The notes under the pieces are model-generated. The model did not search any database. It was given only the letters and a program-made list of their open reading frames with translations, and had not been told where the DNA came from. From Acytostelium subglobosum LB1 (Eukaryota > Evosea > Eumycetozoa > Acytosteliales > Acytosteliaceae), in the NCBI RefSeq assembly GCF_000787575.1, contig NW_012236528.1:1338576-1402575 (forward strand): a stretch of 64,000 nt of DNA. The letters run 5' to 3'. Both the position numbers and the translations under genes were made by a program. Numbering within the stretch: position 1 is the first letter of the stretch; every line of letters starts with the position of its first letter. Of the stretch, positions 46,391 to 56,112 are shown one piece after another.

Positions 46391-48424
46391 ATGGATGATC
46401 CTATAGCCTCAACCTCCTCAACATCAACATCAACTTCTGCCTCAAAACAACAACAGCAGTATCAATATCATAACCCAAAGAATAGCAGTAGCAGTAGCAA
46501 TAGTAGTAGCGGTTACAACAATAATAACAATAATAATAATAATAATAGTAATAATAATAATGTAAACAACCCACCTGGCTATGCTGGTTGGGGCGCAAGG
46601 AGTGTAGACATCTTTGAGAAGATTGAACAGATTGGTGAAGGTACCTTTGGGTATGTGTCTGTCTGCTGCTTCACATCACATCGCATCACAATCGTACTCA
46701 CTCACTCATATATGTACATACTCTAACCTCATGCATGTTGTCGACGTCATCATCCTCAGTGCCGTGTATAAAGCAAAGAACAAGATGACAGATGAGATTG
46801 TAGCTCTGAAGCGAGTATTGATGGAGAATGAAAGCGAAGGAGTATGTGTCAGTCACTCACTCTATCAATCAATCATTCAATCGAATATACTAATCATGCT
46901 ATAGTTCCCAATCACTGCGATAAGAGAGATCAAGATTCTAAAGGAATTGAATCATATGAATGTGGTCAAGTTGAAGGAGATAGCAGTGTCAAAGGCATCA
47001 CAAGCCAATCAAGGCAAGGGCAGCGTGTATATGGTCTTTGAATTCATGGACCACGACCTGAATGGTCTGATGGACAGTCCAGCATTCAAATGTTTCAAGC
47101 CCGATCAGATCAAATGCTATCTAAAGCAGCTGCTCGAAGGTCTCGAGTACTGCCACCGCAACAACATCCTACATCGCGACATCAAAGGCTCGAACCTATT
47201 GCTCAACAATGAAGGAATATTGAAGCTTGCAGGTATGTATGATTGATTGATTGAGTGAGTGAACGAGTGCGCTGACAGACACCCTCCCCTGGTCCATTAA
47301 TTAGACTTTGGATTAGCGCGACCAAATAACAACTCGGACCAGAACAAACAGTTGACCAACCGTGTCATCACTCTTTGGTATCGACCACCTGAACTGATAC
47401 TTGGCTCGGTGAACTATGGACCCGAGATCGATATGTGGTCGGTGGGCTGTATAATGGCCGAGCTGCTCACAAGGAAGACACTGTTCCCTGGCCGCAACCC
47501 AATCGATCAATTGGATAAGATCTTCCACTACTGTGGCACTCCAACCGAGGAGAACTGGCCAGGTGTTCACGAGCTGCAATGGTGGGACACTCTCAAGCCC
47601 AAGAAGGAGCAGAAGCGCATACTTCGTGAGGAACTACTCAAGAACCCGTATGTGTCTATTTGATTGATTGATTGCGCATGGCCGCCATGGAAACTGACCC
47701 TCCGCTCATTCATTTAGCGACAATCACATTACGTCCGAGGCGTTGGACTTGCTGGACAGACTGTTGTGTCTGGATCCAAAGCAGAGAATATCGGCCACGG
47801 AGGCACTTGACAGCGCATACTTCTGGACCAAGCCACTGCCATGTGATCCAAGTCAGTAGGTATCAATGTAGTTGGTTGGACCTCATGCTCAATCCCATTC
47901 TAACACGCACCAGTCTACCTAAATATCCATCATGTCATGAGTATAACACAAAGAAGAAGAGACAGATGATGCATCAACAGCAGCAACAACAGCAACAAGG
48001 TCATGGCTCCAACCCAAACGACCCAAACAAAAAGCAACGAGTCGACAACTATCATTCACAGGCGCCACCACCAAACTATCAATATGGCTCCAAGCCAATG
48101 CCACAGAGCGGTCCACCTCGTGGCCCACCTCAATCAACGATGCCCAACCCGTCGCACAGTGGCGGAGGTGGCAGCGGCATGCCACGTCAGAGCTATCCAT
48201 CGGCGCATCATCAACCTTCACAAACACATTCGCGCAGCAGTTATCTGCCTCAACAGCAGCCAATGCATCCTGGCGCTGGTGGTCATCATCAACCTCCTCC
48301 CCAAGGCCAACCACCCTACCGATCACATGGACAACAACCATCCGGTGGCTACAGTGGCAGTGGTAGTGGTAGTGGTAAACCACCTGGTAGTGGTAGCAGT
48401 GGAAGCAGTGGTGACAGGAGATAG
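46391..48424 (+). CDS. cdk12: CDK12-like cyclin-dependent kinase
   Basis: Six exons (46391-46650, 46760-46841, 46905-47232, 47305-47647, 47718-47855, 47914-48424) encode 553 residues. The N-terminus is Ser/Gln/Asn-rich. The kinase (about 70-365) has GEGTFGAVYKAK, VALKR, the cyclin-contact helix [28 protein letters not shown] and [18 protein letters not shown] and the LWYRPPE segment place it with CDK12/13 (and CDK9), kinases of RNA polymerase II C-terminal-domain Ser2. The C-terminus is Gln/Pro/Gly/Ser-rich. The last junction (CA|GTAGGT to CAG|T) joins LPCDPS to [16 protein letters not shown], as expected for the family. Exon 2 start is fixed by the glycine loop. Confidence 0.93.
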
Positions 48425-49006
48425 ATAGGTAGACGAATAAACTCATTCTTGTTAGTATTATGACGAACTTCCAAGTTGATTCAACTCTTTGATTTGATTT
48501 TATTTTTTGAAGATTAATTTTCAAAGTTCCACAACGACTCGTGTGTGTCTGGCGAGTGAGCGAGGATGGGGATGCACGCACCTTGACAAAGAGCCAAGAT
48601 ATCCGCATTGTCAATACTCACCAGTGTTCCCTATCACAACTCTGATGTATGTGCATATGACATAGATTGACAATCCTATCCTCGAATCGATACCTTACGA
48701 GCTCTACGAGATGCGATATGATACGACACGATCATTCACATGAAACCGACAACTCAAGCATCGACATATCATTCAACCAGCCATTCATACAACACCCATC
48801 AAGCAATCAATAATCAATCTATCACCACATCATCATTCAATCATCAATCATCACAACATCATCGTCAACAAACATCAATCGCGAACGAACAATCGACAGG
48901 AATGACAGAATGAATGATAAATGAGCGATGAATCGTATCGAGGATAGGTTAGCATGACGACGAAGAGGAAGGATATTAACGATTGACGAACGAATATATA
49001 GATACA
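48425..49006. other. Upstream region of rpl32
   Basis: A 582-bp spacer in the same direction as both neighbours. It carries CATCATCAAT/TCATTCAATC repeats and several GATACGA/CGATACG words near 48690-48730. It should hold the CDK12-like 3' end and the rpl32 promoter. No other gene is seen. Confidence 0.55.
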
Positions 49007-49408
49007 ATGCCATCCCCAGTCGTCAGAACCAAGATCGTCAAGAAGAGAACAGCTAGATTCGTTCGTTTCCAGTCTGATCTCTTTGCCAGAGTCAAGCCAT
49101 CATGGAGAAAGCCAAGAGGTATTGACAATCGTGTCAGAAGAAGATTCTCTGGCGCCCGCCCAATGCCATCCGTTGGTTATGGTTCGGACAACTCCACCAA
49201 GAACGTCTGCCCAGACGGATACAAGCACTTTGTCATCAGAAACATCAAGGAGCTCGAGGTCCTCCTCATGCACAACAGACGTTACGCTGCCGAGATCTAC
49301 CACGGTGTCTCTGCTCAGTCCAGAAAGGCCATCGTCGAGCGTGCTCGCGAGCTTGACATCAAGGTCACCAACGCCAACGCTAGATTGAGAAGCCAAGAGA
49401 GCGAATAA
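49007..49408 (+). CDS. rpl32: 60S ribosomal protein L32 (eL32)
   Basis: A single exon of 133 residues. eL32 landmarks: [65 protein letters not shown] and the C-terminal [10 protein letters not shown]. Codons are strongly C-biased as in abpC, fitting high expression. The ATG at 49007 gives MPSPVVRTK and is preferred over upstream in-frame codons, which lack an ATG. AATAAA follows at about 49475. Confidence 0.98.
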   Translation: MPSPVVRTKIVKKRTARFVRFQSDLFARVKPSWRKPRGIDNRVRRRFSGARPMPSVGYGSDNSTKNVCPDGYKHFVIRNIKELEVLLMHNRRYAAEIYHGVSAQSRKAIVERARELDIKVTNANARLRSQESE

Positions 49409-50073
49409 GCGCACATGCACACATCTGTCGACGATGTCATGTCCACTGCTCCCACTCTATGGTAGTCCGCGATCCAATAAATACAGTGTTAAGTATAGGG
49501 AAAAACAATCATCATATCTCCTCCTCCTCCAGGCAGGCGTCCACCTTCTCCTCCTTCCACTCTCGAGATCTAGCGGCGATAGCATGCAAACACAGTCGAC
49601 CACTAAGCTCAGTCTAGTTGTTGGTGGGCGACCATTGGTGGACTGTGAATTCACTGCAGTATCGGGTAGCAGCTGATGGACTCGGTCTGGGCCTATTCTC
49701 AATCGATTGATTGAAGAATCATCATCGATTGATGTCACAGTTGTGACGGAATCCACCATTTGGAGTTACTGGACATTGTGGGTCTGTTTCGGGTGAACAT
49801 CCACCATGTCCAGAGGTTGTATTTGAATGATTACCATCAATCAATTGGTCATAGTACTAGTTAGTATTGTGAATAATAGACATCTATTGTGATAACAAGG
49901 TAATTGACTGTTTTGAACTTCCATTGTTCAAAAAAATAAAATGAAGAGGTTGTGTGTTTTGGCAACAACAAGTAGTTGAACAGAACAACACAACAACAAA
50001 GAAGCATAACACAGCACAGTAGCAATACATACATACATACTAATATATTAATATAACAAAGACAGATACAGAG
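49409..50073. other. Spacer between rpl32 and sdhD
   Basis: The first 350 bp are of mixed composition and contain no convincing gene; the last 200 bp are AT-rich with ACATACATAC just before the sdhD start. Frames at 49434-49676 (+) and 49457-49759 (-) have no recognisable protein features. Confidence 0.5.
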
Positions 50074-50638
50074 ATGTTGAGATCAGCTAGACTCTTCCAG
50101 AATATCCCATCGTCGACTTTGTCGCCATTGTACGGTGGTTACATGCCACGATCTGCCATGGTGCCAGTGACAGTGCGCACTGCTGGCAATGCTGGTGTTC
50201 CAGGCTCCCGCATGGCATCGTCGGCTGCCGCCCCAGCCACTGGCAAGATCCCCGACCCACAGGGCGCCATCCAGCAGAGCAAGATCTATCACTACAGCTC
50301 CATCGGACTCGTTGCTTTGCTCCCCGTGTCCCTTTTGCTGCCCACCTCCGAGATCACCCTTATCACCGACTGTGCTCTCGGTCTGATCATCCCAGCTCAC
50401 TTCTACATTGGCATGAACTCTGTCATCAATGACTACGTCTACTCCAAGGTTCCACTGTGTAAGTATCAAGTTGATTGATTGATTGATTGATCACCTCACT
50501 CACTCACTCACCTCAATCATAATAGTCTTGTCAAAGGCACTGATCATTGGATGCTCAGGTGTTATCTTGGCTGGTATTGTATTGATTGCTAAGAAGACTG
50601 GTCTGGGTGCAGCAGTCCGCACTCTCTGGGTCAAGTAA
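50074..50638 (+). CDS. sdhD: Succinate dehydrogenase membrane anchor subunit (SDHD/CybS)
   Basis: Exons 50074-50458 and 50526-50638 encode 165 residues. The N-terminal 60 residues are Arg/Ser/Ala-rich, as in a mitochondrial presequence (MLRSARLFQ start). Three helices follow (IGLVALLPVSLLL; ITDCALGLIIPAHFYIGMNSVI; ALIIGCSGVILAGIVLIA). The His in AHFYIGMNSVINDYV and the following Asp-Tyr match the heme b and ubiquinone-site residues of CybS. It anchors complex II in the inner membrane. The junction (CTG T|GTAAGT; TAG|TC) rebuilds PLFLSKA. Confidence 0.9.
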
Positions 50639-51059
50639 GCAGCTTAAGACACAGTGGCGAGTTCAATGTCTGAGCAAGAGGGCAGGCAGCACATCGATTA
50701 GCAACATAGCAACACAGCACAGCACAGCACATCAGTTCACATTTGAACATCATCATCATCATCAGTTGCATCAAAACCTTTGTTGGATAGTATATAGATA
50801 TAATAATAGATTGAGCAAGATCAAGGTTGGGTCGTCAGGTCAGCGACTTGGTTTGATCAAGCCATCACACAAACAATGAATAAACGACCATCATCATTCT
50901 CAACATCATCCATCCATCCGGATATCCTCTGTCCACCACCCAATCATTGTCGTGTCGAGTGTTGAATGACGACTCGCTTTGCAAGATCGAAAAAACGACA
51001 AGTCGGTAATTAATCATTATTACAATTAATAGATATACATTCATACATATACACATACA
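50639..51059. other. Spacer between sdhD and the pseudouridine synthase gene
   Basis: A 421-bp spacer between genes on the same strand. It has CACAGCACAGCACA and CATCATCATCATCA repeats and an AT-rich end before the next ATG. No gene is seen. Confidence 0.55.
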
Positions 51060-53079
51060 ATGTCCATGCTCACAAGGTTGCTATCGACATCATCGTACCG
51101 ATTACAACCAGCATCATGGTCGCCACTGTTGTGGTCGACACTTCAGTGTGGCGTTGGCATCGGCGGAAGTTCTTTGTCATCTCCAGCCGCGACGACAATG
51201 TTGAATACGGGAGGCAGCATTCGATCTTATGCCTTCAGAGTGAAAGAGTCAAAGAGATCATTGAACAAGATAAAGAGCGATGATAATAATAGGGATCGTG
51301 GCGCCAAGCGCCAACCAAAGACAATGCCAAAGATGCAGTCGATGAGGGTCTCGCGATCGCTCGAGCATCAGCAAGTCGCCATGGAGAAGCAAATGGAGCA
51401 ACAAGAGGTCAAGATGAGGCAGAAGGACAAACAAAAGAAGCGCAGATTACTCCCGCCACGACCGCGCAAGAAGGGCACCTCTGGCAAAGTGTCACTCTCA
51501 TTCGACCTCGACGCAGAGGAGCCCAACGACCAGGAGTGGGCACGAGAGCAAACGCAGGCATACGAACACGCAAAGACACATACTGAAACATACACTCACC
51601 AGACGGAACATGTTGTCGCGGCCACCCCCGAGCTGCAGCCAAAGAAGTTGAAGAAGAAGAAGGAGAAGGTCAATCGTTCAAAGGATGAGGTCATCATTGA
51701 TAGCACAGTGGTGGAGCGACCCGCTGGAGCAAAGTCACAAGCCAAGACACAAGCCAAGACAACGGGCAGTGATATGACCGAGGGCGAAATGGAGCAGTTG
51801 ATCGAGCAGAGGAAGAGCGAGAGCGAGATGATATTTGTGGACGATGGCAAGACCGTGGCAACAAAGGTGACAGCAGACTTGGATGACATGCGAGTAGATA
51901 GATGGATGGCCAATCATTATCCCGTGCTCACTCATTCATTGGTGTGCAAGTGGACACGCAAGGGCAAGATAACGCGAGCCACCACACTGGAGGGCGAGCG
52001 ACAGCCCACCGAGCTCAACACAAGACTGGCGGGAGGCGACTGGATATTCGTGCCAACAAAGGCTGCACGCGAGCAGAAGAAGGTTGACAAGGAGCAGCCA
52101 GAGAAGTATCTCAGACTGTCTGATACAGAGATCCAGACCATCAAGGACAGCGTGCTGTTCAAGGACGATCATTTGATTGTGCTCAACAAGCCACAAGGTT
52201 TGTCTGTGCAGGGCGGCACAGGCCTCAAGAAGCATTTGGACATGATGATGGCGCATCTCAAATTTGACTATGACGAGCCACCTAGACTCTGCCATCGACT
52301 GGATCGCAGTACTAGTGGCATTCTGATACTCGCACGCACTCGCAAGGCAGCCTCGGCAATGGCGGAGAAGTTCGAGGCCAAGTTGAAGCGCAGGAACACA
52401 AGACAGGAGCGTGACAACGAGGCGACAACGAAAAAGAAGCAGACATCATCTAGCACTGGAAATACTGCTGGCGGCGATAAGTCAGTTGAGGACGAGATCA
52501 AAGAGGAGAACATCATTAGAAAGACATATTGGGCGCTACTCAAGGGCGTGCCCTCGCCAAAGGAGGGGCGTATACGCGCACCTCTCAAGAAGATCATTGA
52601 GAATGGTGAGGAGAAGGTCGTAGCCACTACCAAAACGGGCGACGGCGCTAAACTAGCAATCACAGAGTACAAGGTCATGGAGAGCACTGTTGCCGACACA
52701 TCATTCGTCACCCTCTGGCCAGAGACTGGCAGAACACATCAACTTAGAGTCCACTGCGCATCCATTCTTGGCGCACCAATCATTGGCGATACAAAATATG
52801 GAGGCAATCATTTGGGCAAGTTCCAGGTATGTTGTATAATTGATTGATTGATTGATTGATTGATGGAGTGCACCCACTGACACGTATCATTATCCACATA
52901 TTTAGACATTGCTTGGACGTAAGATACCTTTACATTTACATGCTAGAAGGGTGCAGTTCAGTCATCCAGTGACCAACAAGCTCATGGACATCGTGGCACC
53001 ACTTCCAGAGGCATTGGAGAACTCATGGACATTGATGGGCTTTGATCAACATCAGAGTAAATCAGTGGACAACTTGTAA
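51060..53079 (+). CDS. RluA-family RNA pseudouridine synthase
   Basis: Exons 51060-52826 and 52906-53079 encode 646 residues. The N-terminal 250 residues are basic and low-complexity, with an Arg/Ser-rich start (MLTRLLSTSSYRL) that could be a mitochondrial presequence. An S4-like RNA-binding segment (MRVDRWMANHYP, VCKWTRKGKI) comes next, then the catalytic domain: VLNKPQGLSVQGG, CHRLDRSTSGILILA with the catalytic Asp, TYWALLKGVP and ETGRTHQLRVHCA. A Lys/Thr-rich insert of about 40 residues splits the domain. Exon 2 completes it (LHLHARRVQFSHP). Mitochondrial RPUSD-type rRNA or tRNA modification is inferred. Its stop lies only 35 bp from the stop of the convergent NCA2 gene. Confidence 0.9.
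52840..52864. repeat. TGAT tetranucleotide run in an intron
   Basis: Six tandem TGAT units inside the intron of the pseudouridine synthase gene. This is a clean example of the simple repeat that recurs in introns and spacers throughout the window. Confidence 0.9.
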
Positions 53080-53114
53080 TCACTCACTAATCCATTTACT
53101 TGATTGGTAAAGCT

Positions 53115-55790
53115 TTATTTGAGGAAGGAGTAGGTGCTGAACATACGCTGAATGCTGAGTATCTTTTGTTTGTTGCTCAGACTGTCTGATTCGAGATCTT
53201 GAAGGTCCTCCAACAGCCACTGATTCTCGGTTGTGCTGCTCTTGAGGTTCTGAACATGTTGCTTTAGCTTGTTGGCCGAGAGCAACAGTGTGCCATACTG
53301 CTCAAATGGTATGCACTGGCGTCTCAACTCCTCCTCCGATGCCAATGGTCCATTTTCGTTGATTCCAAGTGCCAATGTAGTCATCAGGCCTGGATAGAAG
53401 GTCTTGAAGTATGTGGCCGGCGATGCAATGACCAGGGGCGACAAGTAGCCTGGCAGCACATAGTTCATGCCCAATGTGAGCTGACGATGCATGCCACGCA
53501 GCGTGGACAATATGTTGGTCTGTGCGCGAAGTACACGTGCAGACTTGTTGTCGACACGGATCAGTTTGTTGATCTGATAGAACAAGCCACCAAGAATGAG
53601 CACCGATGGGATGGCGGCCATCAGCTGGAAGTTGAGTTCGTTTGATTGGAGCAGCTTGTCGATGGCCAGCATTGCCTTGTCCACATCCACCTTCTCCTTT
53701 TGGACTTGGATGAGCAGAAGTTGGACCAGGTCTCCAAAGACCAGGTTGCGAAGGGGCGCCTCAATGTTGGCTTCATAGGGCTTCATCACAGAGGAGATAT
53801 CGCCACGCGCCACCATTTCAACCAGATGTTGCACCTCGTCCTTTGATAATGTTGAATTTTTCTTGCTGTAGTCAACAACCATTCTTTGTAGAGACTCGAG
53901 GGATGTCTGGAATGAGACGGGATCCGAAACATTCAGCGTCTTCTTATCATAGCGAATGACGTTCCAGATGTTGCGCAGGGGCAGTTCAATGTGTTCCTTA
54001 GAGAATCGCAGCCAGGCGTTGTAGTAGTCGATCACGGATGCTTTAAATTCGCCAAAGTTGTCGTAGGAATACTTGACGGCCAGTGTCAACACGACTGCGC
54101 CAATAGTGATACGCGCCCAGTTCCTGACGAGGGCGTTTGGTGGCTGTTCGTCCTTGATCTTCTTGTCCATAAACACAATGAACTGTTTCATTCTCTTGCT
54201 ATTCTCAGTGGCCATGTAGTAGAGTGACTCTTGATACTTCTCAATGTCGCGTTGTACCAAGACATCCACGTCAACTCGGGCTTTGCCCGAGGGCGCCGCC
54301 GTCGACAGGTCAAAGTCGTCATCACTGCTCAGCAACTGTTGTATCAGCTTGCTCATCTCCACCAGCTGATTGATATGATAGTTGATTGTTTCGTTGTTGC
54401 TGTCAGCACCTGTCGCATCGGCATGATCGAGATTGGCAAAGAACATGACCATGGTGTCGTGGAAGAGAATTAGTGCCTGTGAGCTGATGACTGCGAACTC
54501 GGCCAGTGTCTCAAACTGCTGCATGTCGCCAAGGAAGTAGGTAAGTCGGCCAATGGCAGTGGCCACCAGTTTCTGCATCTTCTCTAGCAACAACAGATGT
54601 CGCTCCAACTCCTTTGTTGGGTGCAGAATCTCTTCAGTCTCCTTTGTTGTTGTTCTAGCGTTGCTGCTGCCTGGCACTTGCTGCTTCTCACCGCCCTCAT
54701 CATCGGATGAGATTGGTGATGACTCGGTGTCACTGATGTTTGGACTGATGTCCTCGTCATCACTGATGTTGTTGTTGTCGCTGGTGTTGGCGTCGTCTTG
54801 TTGTTGTTCGCCCGAGGCCAGACCAGTGGCATTGTTAAACAATCTGATGACCTTTCGCTTGATACGATTGAGTTTGTTGTTGAGTGTAATGAATGGGGAT
54901 GTGTAGTTGGATGCTTTGTGCAGTCGCTGAAGGGTCTTCTCGAACCTGGCGCGCTTCACCAACTCTTGATTCCAGTAGCGCAGCCAAAACAGAGGCGACT
55001 TCTCCAAGATATACCATGAAGGGTTGTTGTTCTTGCTCTCCCAGTAGTCACGCAGCTTCTCAATGTGCAGCGAGCACACAAAGAGGTAGTCGAGTAGAAC
55101 TTGCAGCTGGTCCACCAGCACGTTGGCCAGCACAAAGTGCTTGCCCACCTTGTAGGTCACTGAGGGGTCGTAGCGCGCGCGTCTGTTCTTGCCCTTGCCC
55201 CTGCGACGACCCTGTTGGTATATCGGGTTGGCACTGGAGTTGCCACCAGCAGTGTACAGTGGCAGTAGACCTTGTAATGTGTTGACCAGTGTATCAACGT
55301 TTGCCGCAATGGCCTTGCGTGATGCCTTGCCCGTCTCAAGGGTGTCGTCCGATGTGTGAGCAGTTAGCGTCGATGATATAGTAGCTGATGAGCCTTGAAG
55401 TGATGTTGTCGAATCGATTGCCTTTTGTTGTGAAGCAGTGGTAGTGTCGGAGGTGCGCTTGCCAACCTGAGCCAAGGTGACAGGGTGCAATGATTGAATG
55501 GCCTGTAGCAACTGATCGTCCAACAGATGATCTATATTATCATGCTTCAAAGACAATGCCGACCACACCGTTATAGGAGTTACCGTTGCCAACTGTCTTC
55601 TAATTGCATTAGCCTTCTTATTGATTATATTAATACATCCTATTGATAGTGTTGATGTTGATGATGATGATGAAGTTGTTGATGTCGTTGGTGTTGTTGC
55701 TGTTGCTGACTTGTCATTGTTAGGTGCAGGAGCAGCAGCGGATGTATTTGTAGTAGTAGAAGTAGATTGAGGTTGTTCAGCTTCTGACAT
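53115..55790 (-). CDS. NCA2-domain mitochondrial protein
   Basis: A single exon of 891 residues. The N-terminus is Thr/Ser/Ala-rich. The middle has conserved-looking blocks (WYILEKSPLFWLRYWNQEL, LFHDTMVMFFANL) split by acidic low-complexity. The C-terminal third is the NCA2 domain: LPLRNIWNVIRYDKK, SLESLQRMVVDYSKK, VMKPYEANIEAPLRNLVFGD, LVQLLLIQVQKEKVDVDKAM and LLQSNELNFQLMAAIPSVLI, with hydrophobic helices at WARITIGAVVLTLAV and IPSVLILGGLFY. Yeast Nca2 influences expression of the mitochondrial ATP6/ATP8 transcripts; outer or inner membrane placement is inferred. It has no intron despite its size. Confidence 0.88.
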   Translation of the reverse strand: MSEAEQPQSTSTTTNTSAAAPAPNNDKSATATTPTTSTTSSSSSTSTLSIGCINIINKKANAIRRQLATVTPITVWSALSLKHDNIDHLLDDQLLQAIQSLHPVTLAQVGKRTSDTTTASQQKAIDSTTSLQGSSATISSTLTAHTSDDTLETGKASRKAIAANVDTLVNTLQGLLPLYTAGGNSSANPIYQQGRRRGKGKNRRARYDPSVTYKVGKHFVLANVLVDQLQVLLDYLFVCSLHIEKLRDYWESKNNNPSWYILEKSPLFWLRYWNQELVKRARFEKTLQRLHKASNYTSPFITLNNKLNRIKRKVIRLFNNATGLASGEQQQDDANTSDNNNISDDEDISPNISDTESSPISSDDEGGEKQQVPGSSNARTTTKETEEILHPTKELERHLLLLEKMQKLVATAIGRLTYFLGDMQQFETLAEFAVISSQALILFHDTMVMFFANLDHADATGADSNNETINYHINQLVEMSKLIQQLLSSDDDFDLSTAAPSGKARVDVDVLVQRDIEKYQESLYYMATENSKRMKQFIVFMDKKIKDEQPPNALVRNWARITIGAVVLTLAVKYSYDNFGEFKASVIDYYNAWLRFSKEHIELPLRNIWNVIRYDKKTLNVSDPVSFQTSLESLQRMVVDYSKKNSTLSKDEVQHLVEMVARGDISSVMKPYEANIEAPLRNLVFGDLVQLLLIQVQKEKVDVDKAMLAIDKLLQSNELNFQLMAAIPSVLILGGLFYQINKLIRVDNKSARVLRAQTNILSTLRGMHRQLTLGMNYVLPGYLSPLVIASPATYFKTFYPGLMTTLALGINENGPLASEEELRRQCIPFEQYGTLLLSANKLKQHVQNLKSSTTENQWLLEDLQDLESDSLSNKQKILSIQRMFSTYSFLK

Positions 55791-56112
55791 TATTTATGAC
55801 TTGATGACAAGTATTGAGAGAGAATGACATTCATTCATTCATTGTCGTGCGACCAACTTCAACAACCACGTAATTTCAACTTCACTTCGACAGTCCCGCG
55901 AATCAATGCTGACTTCTTTCCGCATGTGCGGCATGGATAGAGAGATAATAAGCATTTGTTTATTATCTTGTCCTTGTGTACATTGTTGGTATGGTAGTAG
56001 TTTCGAATAAATAAAGGAGTGGAGGGAGTTGTTGGATTGTTGTGTGGTATCATTCAGTCCAAGGTCAGTCGGTTGGACACAATCCAATGTTATGTTATGT
56101 TGTTATGGTTGA
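55791..56112. other. Spacer upstream of the NCA2 gene
   Basis: A 322-bp spacer between two minus-strand genes. It holds the 3' region of the MYND-RhoGAP gene and the NCA2 promoter. Frames here are short and unconvincing. Confidence 0.55.
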
